Source: Candidatus Staskawiczbacteria bacterium
GTDB lineage: Bacteria > Patescibacteriota > Minisyncoccia > Minisyncoccales > Staskawiczbacteraceae
DNA length: 12,939 nt
NCBI GenBank assembly: GCA_903913175.1
Contig: CAIWKF010000094.1
Span: 1-12,939 of the forward strand
Reading direction: 5' to 3'
Positions 1 to 6,927 of the stretch are shown here, piece by piece. Position 1 is the stretch's first letter. Each line of letters opens with the position of its first letter. Position numbers and translations under genes: made by a program. The notes under the pieces are model-generated. The model worked only from the letters and a program-made list of their open reading frames with translations, had not been told where the DNA came from and did not search any database.

Positions 1-217
1 TCCAAGCAAAGAAGTCAATGGTGTCTTCTAAAAACTTTTGTTGCATCCAACTGCTATTAACCATAAAATAAACTACTGCTACTAAAAAAAATAAACTAAA
101 AAAATAAAAGACTATCTTTATTGGAAAAAGCATATCTTGTAATGCGGGCGAAGAAATAAAATATATAGCATCTTTTATTCCAAAAAAATTGTAAACTTGA
201 TCCCAAGTAATCATCAT
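1..217 (-). CDS. Hypothetical membrane protein, N-terminal part only
   Basis: An open frame starts at ATG 217 (a second ATG follows directly) and runs without a stop to the window edge, giving 72 codons. The protein begins MMITWDQVYNFFGIKDAIY. It has one strongly hydrophobic stretch at about residues 35-54 (IVFYFFSLFFLVAVVYFMV), followed by a polar segment, so at least one membrane span is likely. The start lies 8 bases past the gatA stop codon on the same strand, so it is probably the last visible gene of the gatBCA transcript. No Shine-Dalgarno sequence is visible, as for its neighbours. I do not recognise a family, and the missing C-terminal part prevents a functional call. The reading frame is seen directly; its expression is inferred from tight operon spacing. 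Confidence 0.6.
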   Translation of the reverse strand, partial: MMITWDQVYNFFGIKDAIYFISSPALQDMLFPIKIVFYFFSLFFLVAVVYFMVNSSWMQQKFLEDTIDFFAW

Positions 218-225
218 ATAATTTA

Positions 226-1644
226 TTATACCAATTTTTCAATAATGCTTGCAATACTTAAAATTTTATTTTCTTCAAAATGGTTTGCAATAATCTGCAA
301 ACCAACAGGCAAACCATTGGTTTTCCCAACTGGTAACGATAAAGCTGGTAGTCCGGCTAAATTTACTGGGACAGTATAAATATCTGCCAAATACATTGAA
401 AGGGGGTCATTTACCTTTGAACCAATTTTAAAAGCGGGAAATGGCACAACTGGAGACATTATTAAATCTACTTTTTCAAATGCTTTTTTAAAATCTTGTT
501 TTACAAGCTGTCTAATTTCCTGAGCTTTTTTATAATATGCATCATAATACCCAGAAGATAAACTATAAGTTCCTAGCATAATCCTTCGTTTAGATTCTGC
601 CCCAAAACCCCCTGCCCTATTGCTTAAATAAAAATCTAATAAGTCATTTTCGTTTTGTTTACTTAATCCATATCTTATTCCATCAAATCTTGCTAAATTT
701 GATGATGCCTCAGATGTTTGAATTATATAATAACAAGCCAAAGCATATTTAGAGCTTGGTAAGCTTATTTCCTGAATTTTAAAACCTTGATCTTCAATTT
801 TAAAAATAGCTTCTTTTACTATTTTTTCAACATCTTTATTTATACCTTCTGCAAAAAACTCTTTAGGAATTCCAATTGTTAGAGGTTTGTTATTTTCTAT
901 AAATTTTTCATATTTGTATTCAACTGAGGTTGCATCTAAAATATCTTTTCCAGAAATTGCATTAAAAATTATTTCAATATCTTCAACACTTTTTGCCAAA
1001 GGTCCAACCTGATCTAGTGATGAAGCGCTAGCAATAACTCCAGATCTTGAAACAGAACCATAGGTTGTTTTTAACCCCAAAACCCCACAAAATGATGCTG
1101 GAGTCCTAACTGAACATCCTGTGTCAGTACCTAAAGCAAAACAACATTGATTTGACGCAACAGCTGCAGCTGAGCCACCAGAGCTTCCTCCAGCAACACA
1201 GGTTAAGTCATGAGGATTTTTAGTAACCTTGAAAGCTGAGTTTTCGCATGAACTGCCAAAAGCAAACTCATCTAAATTAGTTTTTCCTAAAATTATGGCT
1301 CCTTGCTCTTTTAATTTCTTAATAACTGAAGAATCATAACTTGCAATATAATTTTCTAGCATTTTTGAAGCCGCGCTACATTTTTCATCTTTTACTAAAA
1401 TATTATCTTTTATTGAACATGGAACGCCAGCTAATGTTGGAATTTCCTCTCCATTAGAAATTTTTTGGTCCACTGCTTCAGCCTGGCTTAAAGCTAAATC
1501 CTGAGTTAAATTTAAATATGCATCAATGTCTTTGTCGGTATTTTTTATTTTATCAAAATAAGCATTAGCTAACTCCTTAGCAGAAAATTTTTTTTCTTTT
1601 AAACATTTATTAATTTGTTTTATTGTAAAATCTTGTAGTTCCAT
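226..1644 (-). CDS. gatA: Asp-tRNA(Asn)/Glu-tRNA(Gln) amidotransferase subunit A
   Basis: GatA is the amidase subunit of GatCAB. It hydrolyses glutamine and passes ammonia to GatB to convert Glu-tRNA(Gln) or Asp-tRNA(Asn) into the amidated form. The 472-aa length is normal for the family. The amidase signature is clear: Lys79 in GVPCSIKDN, the glycine/serine stretch AGGSSGGSAAA with cis-Ser154, and Ser178 in GTDTGCSVRTPA. These match the Lys-Ser-Ser catalytic triad numbering of the Staphylococcus enzyme. One oddity is Cys177 where the family usually has Gly (TGGS), immediately before the nucleophile. The gene follows gatC by 4 bases and lacks a Shine-Dalgarno sequence, as expected for a tightly coupled operon. 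Confidence 0.97.
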   Translation of the reverse strand: MELQDFTIKQINKCLKEKKFSAKELANAYFDKIKNTDKDIDAYLNLTQDLALSQAEAVDQKISNGEEIPTLAGVPCSIKDNILVKDEKCSAASKMLENYIASYDSSVIKKLKEQGAIILGKTNLDEFAFGSSCENSAFKVTKNPHDLTCVAGGSSGGSAAAVASNQCCFALGTDTGCSVRTPASFCGVLGLKTTYGSVSRSGVIASASSLDQVGPLAKSVEDIEIIFNAISGKDILDATSVEYKYEKFIENNKPLTIGIPKEFFAEGINKDVEKIVKEAIFKIEDQGFKIQEISLPSSKYALACYYIIQTSEASSNLARFDGIRYGLSKQNENDLLDFYLSNRAGGFGAESKRRIMLGTYSLSSGYYDAYYKKAQEIRQLVKQDFKKAFEKVDLIMSPVVPFPAFKIGSKVNDPLSMYLADIYTVPVNLAGLPALSLPVGKTNGLPVGLQIIANHFEENKILSIASIIEKLV

Positions 1645-1648
1645 TTAT

Positions 1649-1975
1649 TTATAAAATTGCTTTTACTTTTATATAATCATCTTTTTTGTCTGGAAAAGCT
1701 TGAATTAATTTTTCAACAACTTCTCTGCTTTGATGTATGGCTTCATCTTTTCTAGTTCCCAATAACCCATCAAAATCTTCAAAGTTGTGACTAATATTTA
1801 CTGTAGACACAAACTTTTCAGTTTCTAATTTTATTTTAGAAGTATCTATTTTTTTTAGTAAATTAAAATAATCTAAAACTGCTGACAAGTCTTTTTGCAT
1901 TAATTCAATCTCTTTCTCTGATAATTTAAGTCTAGACAAATCGGCAATATGTTTTACCTCTTCTTTACTTAACAT
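1649..1975 (-). CDS. gatC: Asp-tRNA(Asn)/Glu-tRNA(Gln) amidotransferase subunit C
   Basis: GatC is the small subunit that wraps around and stabilises the GatA-GatB interface. The 108-aa product is slightly longer than the usual 90-100 aa. It begins with the family signature: LSKEEVKHIADLSRLKLSEKE is the typical helix containing V-x-x-I-A-x-L-(A/S)-R-L-x-L. The central LDYFNLLKKIDTSKI segment matches the usual 'ILDyv-L-ID' region, and LLGTRKDEA corresponds to the 'LR-D' turn near the C-terminus. It sits one base after the gatB stop and four bases before gatA, giving the order B-C-A. All three subunits needed for the heterotrimer are therefore encoded together. Confidence 0.95.
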   Translation of the reverse strand: MLSKEEVKHIADLSRLKLSEKEIELMQKDLSAVLDYFNLLKKIDTSKIKLETEKFVSTVNISHNFEDFDGLLGTRKDEAIHQSREVVEKLIQAFPDKKDDYIKVKAIL

Positions 1976-1976
1976 A

Positions 1977-3473
1977 TTATTTTAGTAATTTAATAAATAA
2001 TTCACTAACTTTTTCTGGATTAGCTGTGCCTCTGCTTTTGGCCATAACTTGCCCAACCAAAAATTGTAAAGCATTTTTTTTTCCAGATTTATACTCTAAA
2101 ACTGCTTTAGAATTTTTTTCTATAACCTCTTTTAAGATTTTTTCTAATTCCCCCACATCTTTTATTTGACCCCAATTATTTTGCAGAACAATTTCAGATG
2201 GATCGCCTCCGGTATTAAACATTTCAACTAAAACCATTTTAGCCACTTTGCTGGAAATTTCATTCTTGTAAATCATTTTAATAAATTCAGCAAAATTTTC
2301 TGCAGTTATTTTAAACTCAGTCTCTATAAACTCTTTTCCAACTAATAAGCCCTTAATATCTGAAATTAAATAATTTGCCACCAGTTTTGAGGCTTTTACA
2401 TGAGCCCCTGCTTTTTCTTGTTCACTAGTCCATTCTTCAAACTCTGAAACCACTTTTTCATAATATTCGCTTAAATCTTTATTTGTAACAAAAAACTCTA
2501 TTGAATCTTTATCTAAACCAAATTCTTTTTCAAACCTTTCTCTTTTTTGATCAGGTAATTCTTGCATATGTGATTTTATTTTAATAATATAATCTTCTTT
2601 TAAATGTAAAGTTGGCAAATCTGGTTCGGGAAAATATCTATAATCATGAGCTGATTCCTTTTCTCTTTGTAAGAAGGTAATTTCTTTTTTATCATGCCAG
2701 CCCCTAGTTTCCTGCACGACTTTTTCTCCAGCATCTAGCAGCTTAGTTTGTCTTTGAATTTCAAAATCAACTGCTTTTTCTACTACACGAAAAGAATTCA
2801 AATTTTTAATCTCAACTTTAGTACCAAGTTTTTTAGTTTTGCTTACACTTATGTTTACCTCCACACGCATTTGTCCTTTTTCCATATCTGCGCTAGATAC
2901 ATCTAAATATCTTAAAATTATTTGTAATTCCTGTGCAAATTCCCTAGCTTCTTTTCCAGAAGTAATGTCTGGCTCTGTTACTAGCTCCATTAGAGGAATT
3001 CCTGCCCTATTATAATCAACCAAAGAAAAGCTCTCGCCATCTGGCCGCCCATCTGCGCTGGACGAAGCTCGCCCTTCTTGGGCGGAATGCATTAACCTTC
3101 CAGTATCTTCTTCTAAATGAATTCTTGTTATGCCAATCATGCGATCACTTATTTGCAAAAATCCTTTTTCACATAAAGGCTGGTCATACTGAGAAATTTG
3201 ATAACCTTTTGGTAAATCTGGATAAAAGTAATTCTTTCTATCAAACTTTGATTCTCTTGCAATTTCGCAATTTAAAGCCAATCCAGTTTTAATAACCTTT
3301 CTAATTGCTGCTTCATTTGCCACTGGCAAAGTTCCTGGATGAGCCATGCAAATAGGACAAATATTATAATTTGGCCTTTTTTCATCTGGGTCATTTTTGC
3401 ACGAGCAAAACATTTTAGAGTTTGTTTTCAGCTCTGCATGTATTTCCAGTCCAATTGTTACTTTATATGTCAT
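1977..3473 (-). CDS. gatB: Asp-tRNA(Asn)/Glu-tRNA(Gln) amidotransferase subunit B, with in-frame insert
   Basis: GatB binds the misacylated tRNA and performs ATP-dependent phosphorylation and amidation. The 498-aa protein opens with VTIGLEIHAEL, typical of the family, then a zinc-knuckle-like cysteine set at 23, 25, 39 and 42 (CSC...CPIC). The tRNA-binding YqeY-like tail ends in SRGTANPEKVSELFIKLLK. The product is longer than the usual ~475 aa because of about 18 extra residues (SAQEGRASSSADGRPDGE) between the HLEEDTGR motif and SLVDYNRAG. These are encoded by an unusually GC-rich palindromic segment at 3031-3085. The core motifs on both sides are intact, so the protein is probably functional. 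The ATG overlaps the stop of the preceding micro-ORF as ATGA. Confidence 0.96.
   Translation of the reverse strand: MTYKVTIGLEIHAELKTNSKMFCSCKNDPDEKRPNYNICPICMAHPGTLPVANEAAIRKVIKTGLALNCEIARESKFDRKNYFYPDLPKGYQISQYDQPLCEKGFLQISDRMIGITRIHLEEDTGRLMHSAQEGRASSSADGRPDGESFSLVDYNRAGIPLMELVTEPDITSGKEAREFAQELQIILRYLDVSSADMEKGQMRVEVNISVSKTKKLGTKVEIKNLNSFRVVEKAVDFEIQRQTKLLDAGEKVVQETRGWHDKKEITFLQREKESAHDYRYFPEPDLPTLHLKEDYIIKIKSHMQELPDQKRERFEKEFGLDKDSIEFFVTNKDLSEYYEKVVSEFEEWTSEQEKAGAHVKASKLVANYLISDIKGLLVGKEFIETEFKITAENFAEFIKMIYKNEISSKVAKMVLVEMFNTGGDPSEIVLQNNWGQIKDVGELEKILKEVIEKNSKAVLEYKSGKKNALQFLVGQVMAKSRGTANPEKVSELFIKLLK
3031..3085. repeat. GC-rich palindromic element inserted in frame within gatB
   Basis: This 55-base stretch has 38 G or C (about 69%) inside a gene that is otherwise near 30% GC. 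It contains nested inverted repeats: CCGCCC at 3045-3050 with GGGCGG at 3080-3085, and CGCCC-ttctt-GGGCG at 3070-3084. It encodes residues that ordinary GatB proteins lack at this position. Together these suggest a palindromic repeat inserted without breaking the frame, as known for Rickettsia palindromic elements. The repeat family itself is not recognised. Confidence 0.65.
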
Positions 3474-3583
3474 TTTATTATTGTATTATCTAAATATATC
3501 AAAATTATATAAAACTTACAATATAAAAAAGTGGCCATATAAAAAATATAATAATAGGCCACTAAACCTTTGCAAAGATACAT
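3470..3583 (-). CDS. 37-aa micro-ORF translationally coupled to gatB
   Basis: A 37-codon frame begins MYLCKGLVAYYYIFYMATF and is rich in Tyr, Phe and Ile, suggesting a short membrane peptide. It has an excellent Shine-Dalgarno sequence (AAAGGAGG at 3589-3596 on the minus strand, five bases before ATG), which the housekeeping genes here lack. Its TGA stop overlaps the gatB ATG (ATGA), the classic arrangement for translational coupling. The start codon lies inside a small hairpin (CAAAGA/TCTTTG), and a terminator-like hairpin (3524-3563) lies within the frame. It may be a real small protein or a leader peptide controlling gatB. I do not recognise a family. Confidence 0.45.
   Translation of the reverse strand: MYLCKGLVAYYYIFYMATFLYCKFYIILIYLDNTIIK
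3524..3563 (-). terminator. Terminator-like hairpin upstream of gatB
   Basis: On the minus strand AGTGGCC (3557-3563) pairs perfectly with GGCCACT (3530-3536) across a 20-base AT-rich loop and is followed directly by a run of T (3525-3530). The seven-base stem with a U-tract resembles an intrinsic terminator, although the long loop makes it weak. It lies inside the 37-aa micro-ORF and before gatB, so it could end the folA transcript or act as an attenuator sensitive to translation of the micro-ORF. Confidence 0.45.
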
Positions 3584-3599
3584 CTTTGCCTCCTTTCTT

Positions 3600-3728
3600 T
3601 TACTCTCTCTTCTTTTCCCAATTTGATAGTTTGGCTCTTTCTTCACCAGGAAAAGCAATTGCATAAGCTGTTGCAATTACCAATCCTAAAACAACAATAA
3701 CCGCCCCAAGCAAAAAAAAGTTTTCCAC
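3600..3728 (-). CDS. 42-aa single-span membrane micro-protein (GTG start)
   Basis: A 42-codon frame starts at GTG 3728 and ends at TAA 3600-3602. A strong Shine-Dalgarno sequence (AAGGAG at 3735-3740) sits six bases upstream, which decides the start. The product begins MENFFLLGAVIVVLGLVIA and has one clear hydrophobic helix at about residues 4-26. A charged tail follows (PGEERAKLSNWEKKRE), rich in Lys, Arg and Glu, so a single-pass protein with a cytoplasmic tail is likely. It lies 48 bases after the folA stop and 16 bases before the 37-aa micro-ORF, all on one strand. Amphipathic and charged composition, a good ribosome site and operon position support a real gene. Function unknown. Confidence 0.6.
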   Translation of the reverse strand: MENFFLLGAVIVVLGLVIATAYAIAFPGEERAKLSNWEKKRE

Positions 3729-3776
3729 AATAGGCTCCTTTCCTAAAAAACGAAACAACGAACTAATTTAATTTTA

Positions 3777-4382
3777 CTATTTTCTTTCCAAAACTACAAA
3801 CGAATAAGCATATTTATTTTTAACTTGCCCAAATTCATCTAGGGCGTCTGGCTGGTGGTCTTCTCTACTCACTTCTTTCCACTCGCTTAAATCAAAATCT
3901 GGAAACAAAACATCACCTTCAAAATCTTGGTGAATATATGTTAAATAAAGTCTGTTTGCAAGTGGCAAAAATTGTTTATAAACAAAAGCTCCACCACAAA
4001 TAAAAATTTCTTGTTCTTGTTTCTGTTTTTGCCCTAAGCCTGATTGCAGTGAATCGGTTGAATCTATTAAAGTATTTTCTTGCTCTGAAAGCTTTTTGGC
4101 AATTTCCAAAGCTTTATCAATTGATTTTGCTAAAAAATAACTGCCACTACCACCATTAGGTTCTGGCACTTTATAATCTAATTTGTCGCACAATATAATG
4201 TGTTTTCTATTTGGTAAAGGTTTTTCACCAATAGATTTAAAAGTATTCAGCCCCAGAATAATTGTTTTGCCCAAAGTTTTTTCTTTAAAGTATTTAAAAT
4301 CAGCAGGCAAATGCCATGGCAGGCCATTTTTACTTCCAATTACTTTATTTTTTGCCACCGCCGAAATTATAGAAATTATCAT
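3777..4382 (-). CDS. folA: Dihydrofolate reductase with insertion
   Basis: FolA reduces dihydrofolate to tetrahydrofolate with NADPH and so replenishes the cofactor used by ThyA, which is encoded nearby. Family motifs are clear: the N-terminal strand IISIISAVAKNKVIG, then LPWHLPADFKYFK with Trp23 and catalytic Asp28, PLPNRKHIIL, the glycine pair in IFICGGAFVYKQFLP, and the C-terminal YLTYIHQDFEGD. The protein is 201 aa rather than about 160. Much of the excess is a polar, low-complexity stretch at about residues 99-125, rich in Gln, Glu and Ser, before the CGG strand. The NADPH-phosphate loop reads GLNTFKSIG, with Leu45 where Arg is usual (GRxT). It starts five bases after the Nudix gene stop. 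Confidence 0.95.
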   Translation of the reverse strand: MIISIISAVAKNKVIGSKNGLPWHLPADFKYFKEKTLGKTIILGLNTFKSIGEKPLPNRKHIILCDKLDYKVPEPNGGSGSYFLAKSIDKALEIAKKLSEQENTLIDSTDSLQSGLGQKQKQEQEIFICGGAFVYKQFLPLANRLYLTYIHQDFEGDVLFPDFDLSEWKEVSREDHQPDALDEFGQVKNKYAYSFVVLERK

Positions 4383-4387
4383 TATTT

Positions 4388-4993
4388 TTATACTAAGTTT
4401 TTTAAATAATCATTATAGACTATTTTCATCCATGGACTGTGACTTAAATTATTTTCAATTTCCTTTAATTCAAAAATCTTACCCTCCATTTTATCAGTTT
4501 CTTTTACATTTATATCTGAAGCATCGCCTATAAAATGAAACACTAAACCCAAATGAACTTTTTCAACTGGACTAGAATCATCATTTATTATGCCAACTAA
4601 TTTCTTTGAAAGTAAACTACCCGCAAATTCTACTTCTTCGTTCCATTCTCTCATCATGCCAGCTTCAATTATATTGCGCTCATCAGCAACATCTTCTTTG
4701 TTTATGTGCCCGCCAACTCCAAGTTGGTAATTGTTATTCACCAATCTTTTCTCTCCTGCACCAGAAAGATATTTATACGCAAAAAATTTCCCCTCATAGC
4801 TAAATAAAATGTATGGAATAATTTGCTGATAATTATTATCTTCTTCTACATCCCCTCTTCTTTTAAATTCAAAATTTTTATTTATTAAATCTAAATAATA
4901 TTCTAAATTATCTTGCTTAAGCCCTTTCCAAATACCTTTTTCAAATAATTTTTCAGATTTTACTACTAAAACCTTTTCGTCGTTTTTGTCCAT
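4388..4993 (-). CDS. Nudix hydrolase, COG4112-like
   Basis: Nudix enzymes hydrolyse nucleoside diphosphates linked to another group. This 201-aa protein has the hallmark segment LGVGGHI (residues 91-97) followed by MMREWNEEVEF (113-123), matching the R-E-U-x-E-E core with Arg115, Glu116, Glu119 and Glu120 for metal binding. The spacing and the GVGGHIN start resemble the 'predicted phosphoesterase, Nudix' group (COG4112) rather than MutT itself: the Glu expected eight residues before Arg115 is Asn107. Substrate cannot be read from the sequence. It is the first gene of the run leading into folA and gatBCA and is divergent from the nucleotidyltransferase gene at 5062. A nucleotide-housecleaning role would fit the context but is inference. 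Confidence 0.85.
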   Translation of the reverse strand: MDKNDEKVLVVKSEKLFEKGIWKGLKQDNLEYYLDLINKNFEFKRRGDVEEDNNYQQIIPYILFSYEGKFFAYKYLSGAGEKRLVNNNYQLGVGGHINKEDVADERNIIEAGMMREWNEEVEFAGSLLSKKLVGIINDDSSPVEKVHLGLVFHFIGDASDINVKETDKMEGKIFELKEIENNLSHSPWMKIVYNDYLKNLV

Positions 4994-5061
4994 ATTGTTT
5001 TTTTAATTCTATTTTGATATTATATTATAATTAGCAGTAAAAATAAATACTTGACAAATTT
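4994..5061. promoter_or_regulatory. Divergent AT-rich promoter region
   Basis: This 68-base gap separates the divergent Nudix and nucleotidyltransferase genes and must hold starts for both unless they are read through. It contains overlapping -10-like boxes: TATAAT at 5026-5031 on the plus strand and TATAAT on the minus strand at 5024-5029. No good -35 box lies at the standard distance for either. A TTGACA at 5051-5056 sits too close to the ATG to serve the plus gene. Confidence 0.35.
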
Positions 5062-5607
5062 ATGAAAAATTTAAAAAAATCTATTGTTTTAGATTATAGT
5101 GAATTAAAAAATGTCGTTGATGCTCACAAAACTTTGGGGCACAGAGTGGTTTGCACAGTTGGCTCTTGGGACATGCTTCATATTGGGCATTTGCGCTATT
5201 TAATTAAAGCCAAAGAACAAGGAGATGTGCTTGTTGTTGGAGTAGACAGCGATAGGGGTATAAAACTCTATAAAAATGAACTTCGCCCAGTGATACCAGA
5301 AACCGAAAGAATGGAAATGCTAAAATACCAAGATTGTGTTGATTATGTAACCTTAATTGATGACATTGATCAAACTGGAAAATGGCAATATGAATTAATT
5401 AAAAAAATAAATCCGGATCTTTTTGTAGCCACTCAGGATAGCTACCCAGTTGAGCAACTCGAAAATATTAAACAATATTCAAAAGATTTATTAGTCTTAC
5501 CGCGTCAAGCTGAAAGCACTTCCACAACAGGCATTATTGAAAAAACCATGAAAAACCATTTAGATGCACTGCTCAACCATTTAGCAAACAATAAAAAGAC
5601 TTCTTAA
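5062..5607 (+). CDS. HxGH nucleotidyltransferase, RfaE2/HldE C-domain-like
   Basis: The 181-aa protein has the cytidylyltransferase-fold signature: strand VVCTVGSWDMLHIGHLRYL with the catalytic HIGH at residues 40-43, then KEQGDVLVVGVDSD, a PVIPETERMEML segment and a C-terminal STSTTGIIEK (152-161). This pattern is typical of RfaE2/HldE C-terminal adenylyltransferases, which activate sugar 1-phosphates such as heptose 1-phosphate with ATP. The sugar substrate is not readable here, and related enzymes use glycerol phosphate or other alcohols. The first ~27 residues form an extra N-terminal segment (SIVLDYSELKNVVD), also normal in RfaE2. It is followed after four bases by a HIT protein on the same strand. 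Confidence 0.85.
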   Translation: MKNLKKSIVLDYSELKNVVDAHKTLGHRVVCTVGSWDMLHIGHLRYLIKAKEQGDVLVVGVDSDRGIKLYKNELRPVIPETERMEMLKYQDCVDYVTLIDDIDQTGKWQYELIKKINPDLFVATQDSYPVEQLENIKQYSKDLLVLPRQAESTSTTGIIEKTMKNHLDALLNHLANNKKTS

Positions 5608-5611
5608 TTTT

Positions 5612-6055
5612 ATGAAAACAAAATTTGTTAATATAAAAAATGCCAGAAAAGGAGAATATGAAAACATAATTAAAAAAATTGCCAGCACTGGAAAATGCCC
5701 ATTTTGCAAAGAAAATTTTAAATACCACAAAAAACCAATTTACAGAACCAAAGGCAAATGGTTTTTAACTAATAATAGTTGGCCATATAAAAACACTAAA
5801 CACCATTTAATAATTTTAGGTACAGAACATAAAGAAAATTTCTCAGAGTTAACAAATAAAGATCTTGAAGCTGTTGGTTTTTTAGCCAAATTTGCTATTG
5901 AAAAATGGAAAATAAAAGGCGGCGGTATTGCAGTAAGATTTGGTAACACAAATTATACTGGCGCTTCAGTTAGTCATATACATTTTCACATTATTTCGCC
6001 ACTTATAAATAAAGAAACAAAACAAGCTGAGGTTGTAAACTTTCCTATTGGATAA
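5612..6055 (+). CDS. HIT-family protein (histidine triad nucleotide hydrolase/transferase)
   Basis: The 147-aa product contains the histidine triad SHIHFHIISP (His122, His124, His126), the signature of enzymes that hydrolyse or transfer nucleotidyl groups from phosphoramidates or dinucleoside polyphosphates; the middle histidine is normally the nucleophile. An N-terminal CPFC pair (29-32) resembles the metal-binding cysteines of some HIT proteins. PYKNTKHHLIILGTEH (58-73) corresponds to the usual 'P-x-x-xGHxLviPk-H' strand, and GxxxxRFGNTNYTGASV precedes the triad in the usual place. It forms a two-gene unit with the upstream nucleotidyltransferase and ends before a terminator. The exact substrate is unknown. 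Confidence 0.88.
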   Translation: MKTKFVNIKNARKGEYENIIKKIASTGKCPFCKENFKYHKKPIYRTKGKWFLTNNSWPYKNTKHHLIILGTEHKENFSELTNKDLEAVGFLAKFAIEKWKIKGGGIAVRFGNTNYTGASVSHIHFHIISPLINKETKQAEVVNFPIG

Positions 6056-6059
6056 ATCT

Positions 6060-6082
6060 AAAGGCCCTATTCGGGGCTTTTT
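6060..6082. terminator. Intrinsic terminator between convergent genes
   Basis: AAAGGCCC (6060-6067) pairs with GGGCTTTT (6074-6081), eight pairs including one G-T, with a six-base loop and a T-run. It follows the HIT gene stop by four bases. The minus strand also reads as a hairpin with flanking A and T runs, so it may serve thyA too, whose stop is at 6085. Confidence 0.8.
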
Positions 6083-6084
6083 GC

Positions 6085-6906
6085 TTAAATTGCTATTTCT
6101 CCTGTGATTCTAGGATGCGCCTCATAATTCTCTAAAGTAAAATCCTTAAAATCAAAATCAAAAACATTTTTAATTTCAGGATTTAAAGTCATTTTAGGTA
6201 AAGCTCGTGGTTCTCTCGTAAGTTGCAATTTTGCTTGCTCAATATGGTTTTTATAAATGTGTGCATCAGACAAAGTGTGCACAAATTCGTGCGCCTTAAG
6301 CCCAGTAACTTGTGCCACCATCATCAAAAGCAAAGAATATGAAGCAATATTAAATGGTACCCCCAAAAACACATCACAACTTCTTTGAAAAAGTTGTAAA
6401 GATAGTTTTCCATTTGAGACAAAAAATTTATAAAAACAATGACAGGGCGCCACAAAAACTTTATCCACGTCTTCTGGGTCCCACGAAGTTACAATTAAAC
6501 GTCTTGAATTTGGGTTGTTTTTTATTTCTTCAATCACATTTGTCACTTGGTCAATTTCACCACCAGCCCTTGTTTTCCAATGTCTCCATTTTTCGCCATA
6601 AATTGGCCCAAGCTCTCCTGGTGGAAAACCGTATTTTGCAGCAGCTTCTGGTGTGGCCCACTCATCCCAAATTGTTACTTTGTGATCTTGTAAATATTTT
6701 ACATTTGTGTCACCCCTCAAAAACCAAAGTAATTCATAAATAATTGATTTTAAAGGCATTTTTTTGGTGGTAAGTAATGGAAAACCGTCGTCCATTTTAA
6801 AACGCATTTGATAGCCAAAAGTGGCAATATTTCCCACCCCTTGAGGATCACCCTTTTCTTCGCCATGCTCTAAAATATATTTTAGTAAATCCAAATATTG
6901 TTGCAT
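6085..6906 (-). CDS. thyA: Thymidylate synthase
   Basis: ThyA methylates dUMP to dTMP with methylene-tetrahydrofolate, producing dihydrofolate for FolA. The 273-aa length fits the family (264 in E. coli). Clear motifs are GFPLLTTKKMPLKSIIYELLW near the N-terminus, GPIYGEKWRHW (100-110), NSRRLIVTSWDP with the phosphate-binding arginines (133-144), the catalytic Cys155 in APCHCFYKFFV, QRSCDVFLGVPFNIASY with Asn186, and SDAHIYKNH (213-221), which contacts the nucleotide. The end GEIAI corresponds to the usual short C-terminal closing segment, MAV- or IAV-like. It follows the deaminase gene by 21 bases, so enzyme and dUMP supplier are co-transcribed. Confidence 0.98.
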   Translation of the reverse strand: MQQYLDLLKYILEHGEEKGDPQGVGNIATFGYQMRFKMDDGFPLLTTKKMPLKSIIYELLWFLRGDTNVKYLQDHKVTIWDEWATPEAAAKYGFPPGELGPIYGEKWRHWKTRAGGEIDQVTNVIEEIKNNPNSRRLIVTSWDPEDVDKVFVAPCHCFYKFFVSNGKLSLQLFQRSCDVFLGVPFNIASYSLLLMMVAQVTGLKAHEFVHTLSDAHIYKNHIEQAKLQLTREPRALPKMTLNPEIKNVFDFDFKDFTLENYEAHPRITGEIAI

Positions 6907-6927
6907 AATATTTTTTTAATAATTATA

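Noticed and set aside
5051..5056. TTGACA as a -35 box for the nucleotidyltransferase gene
   Set aside because: The matching -10 would fall inside the coding sequence and no TATAAT-like box lies there.
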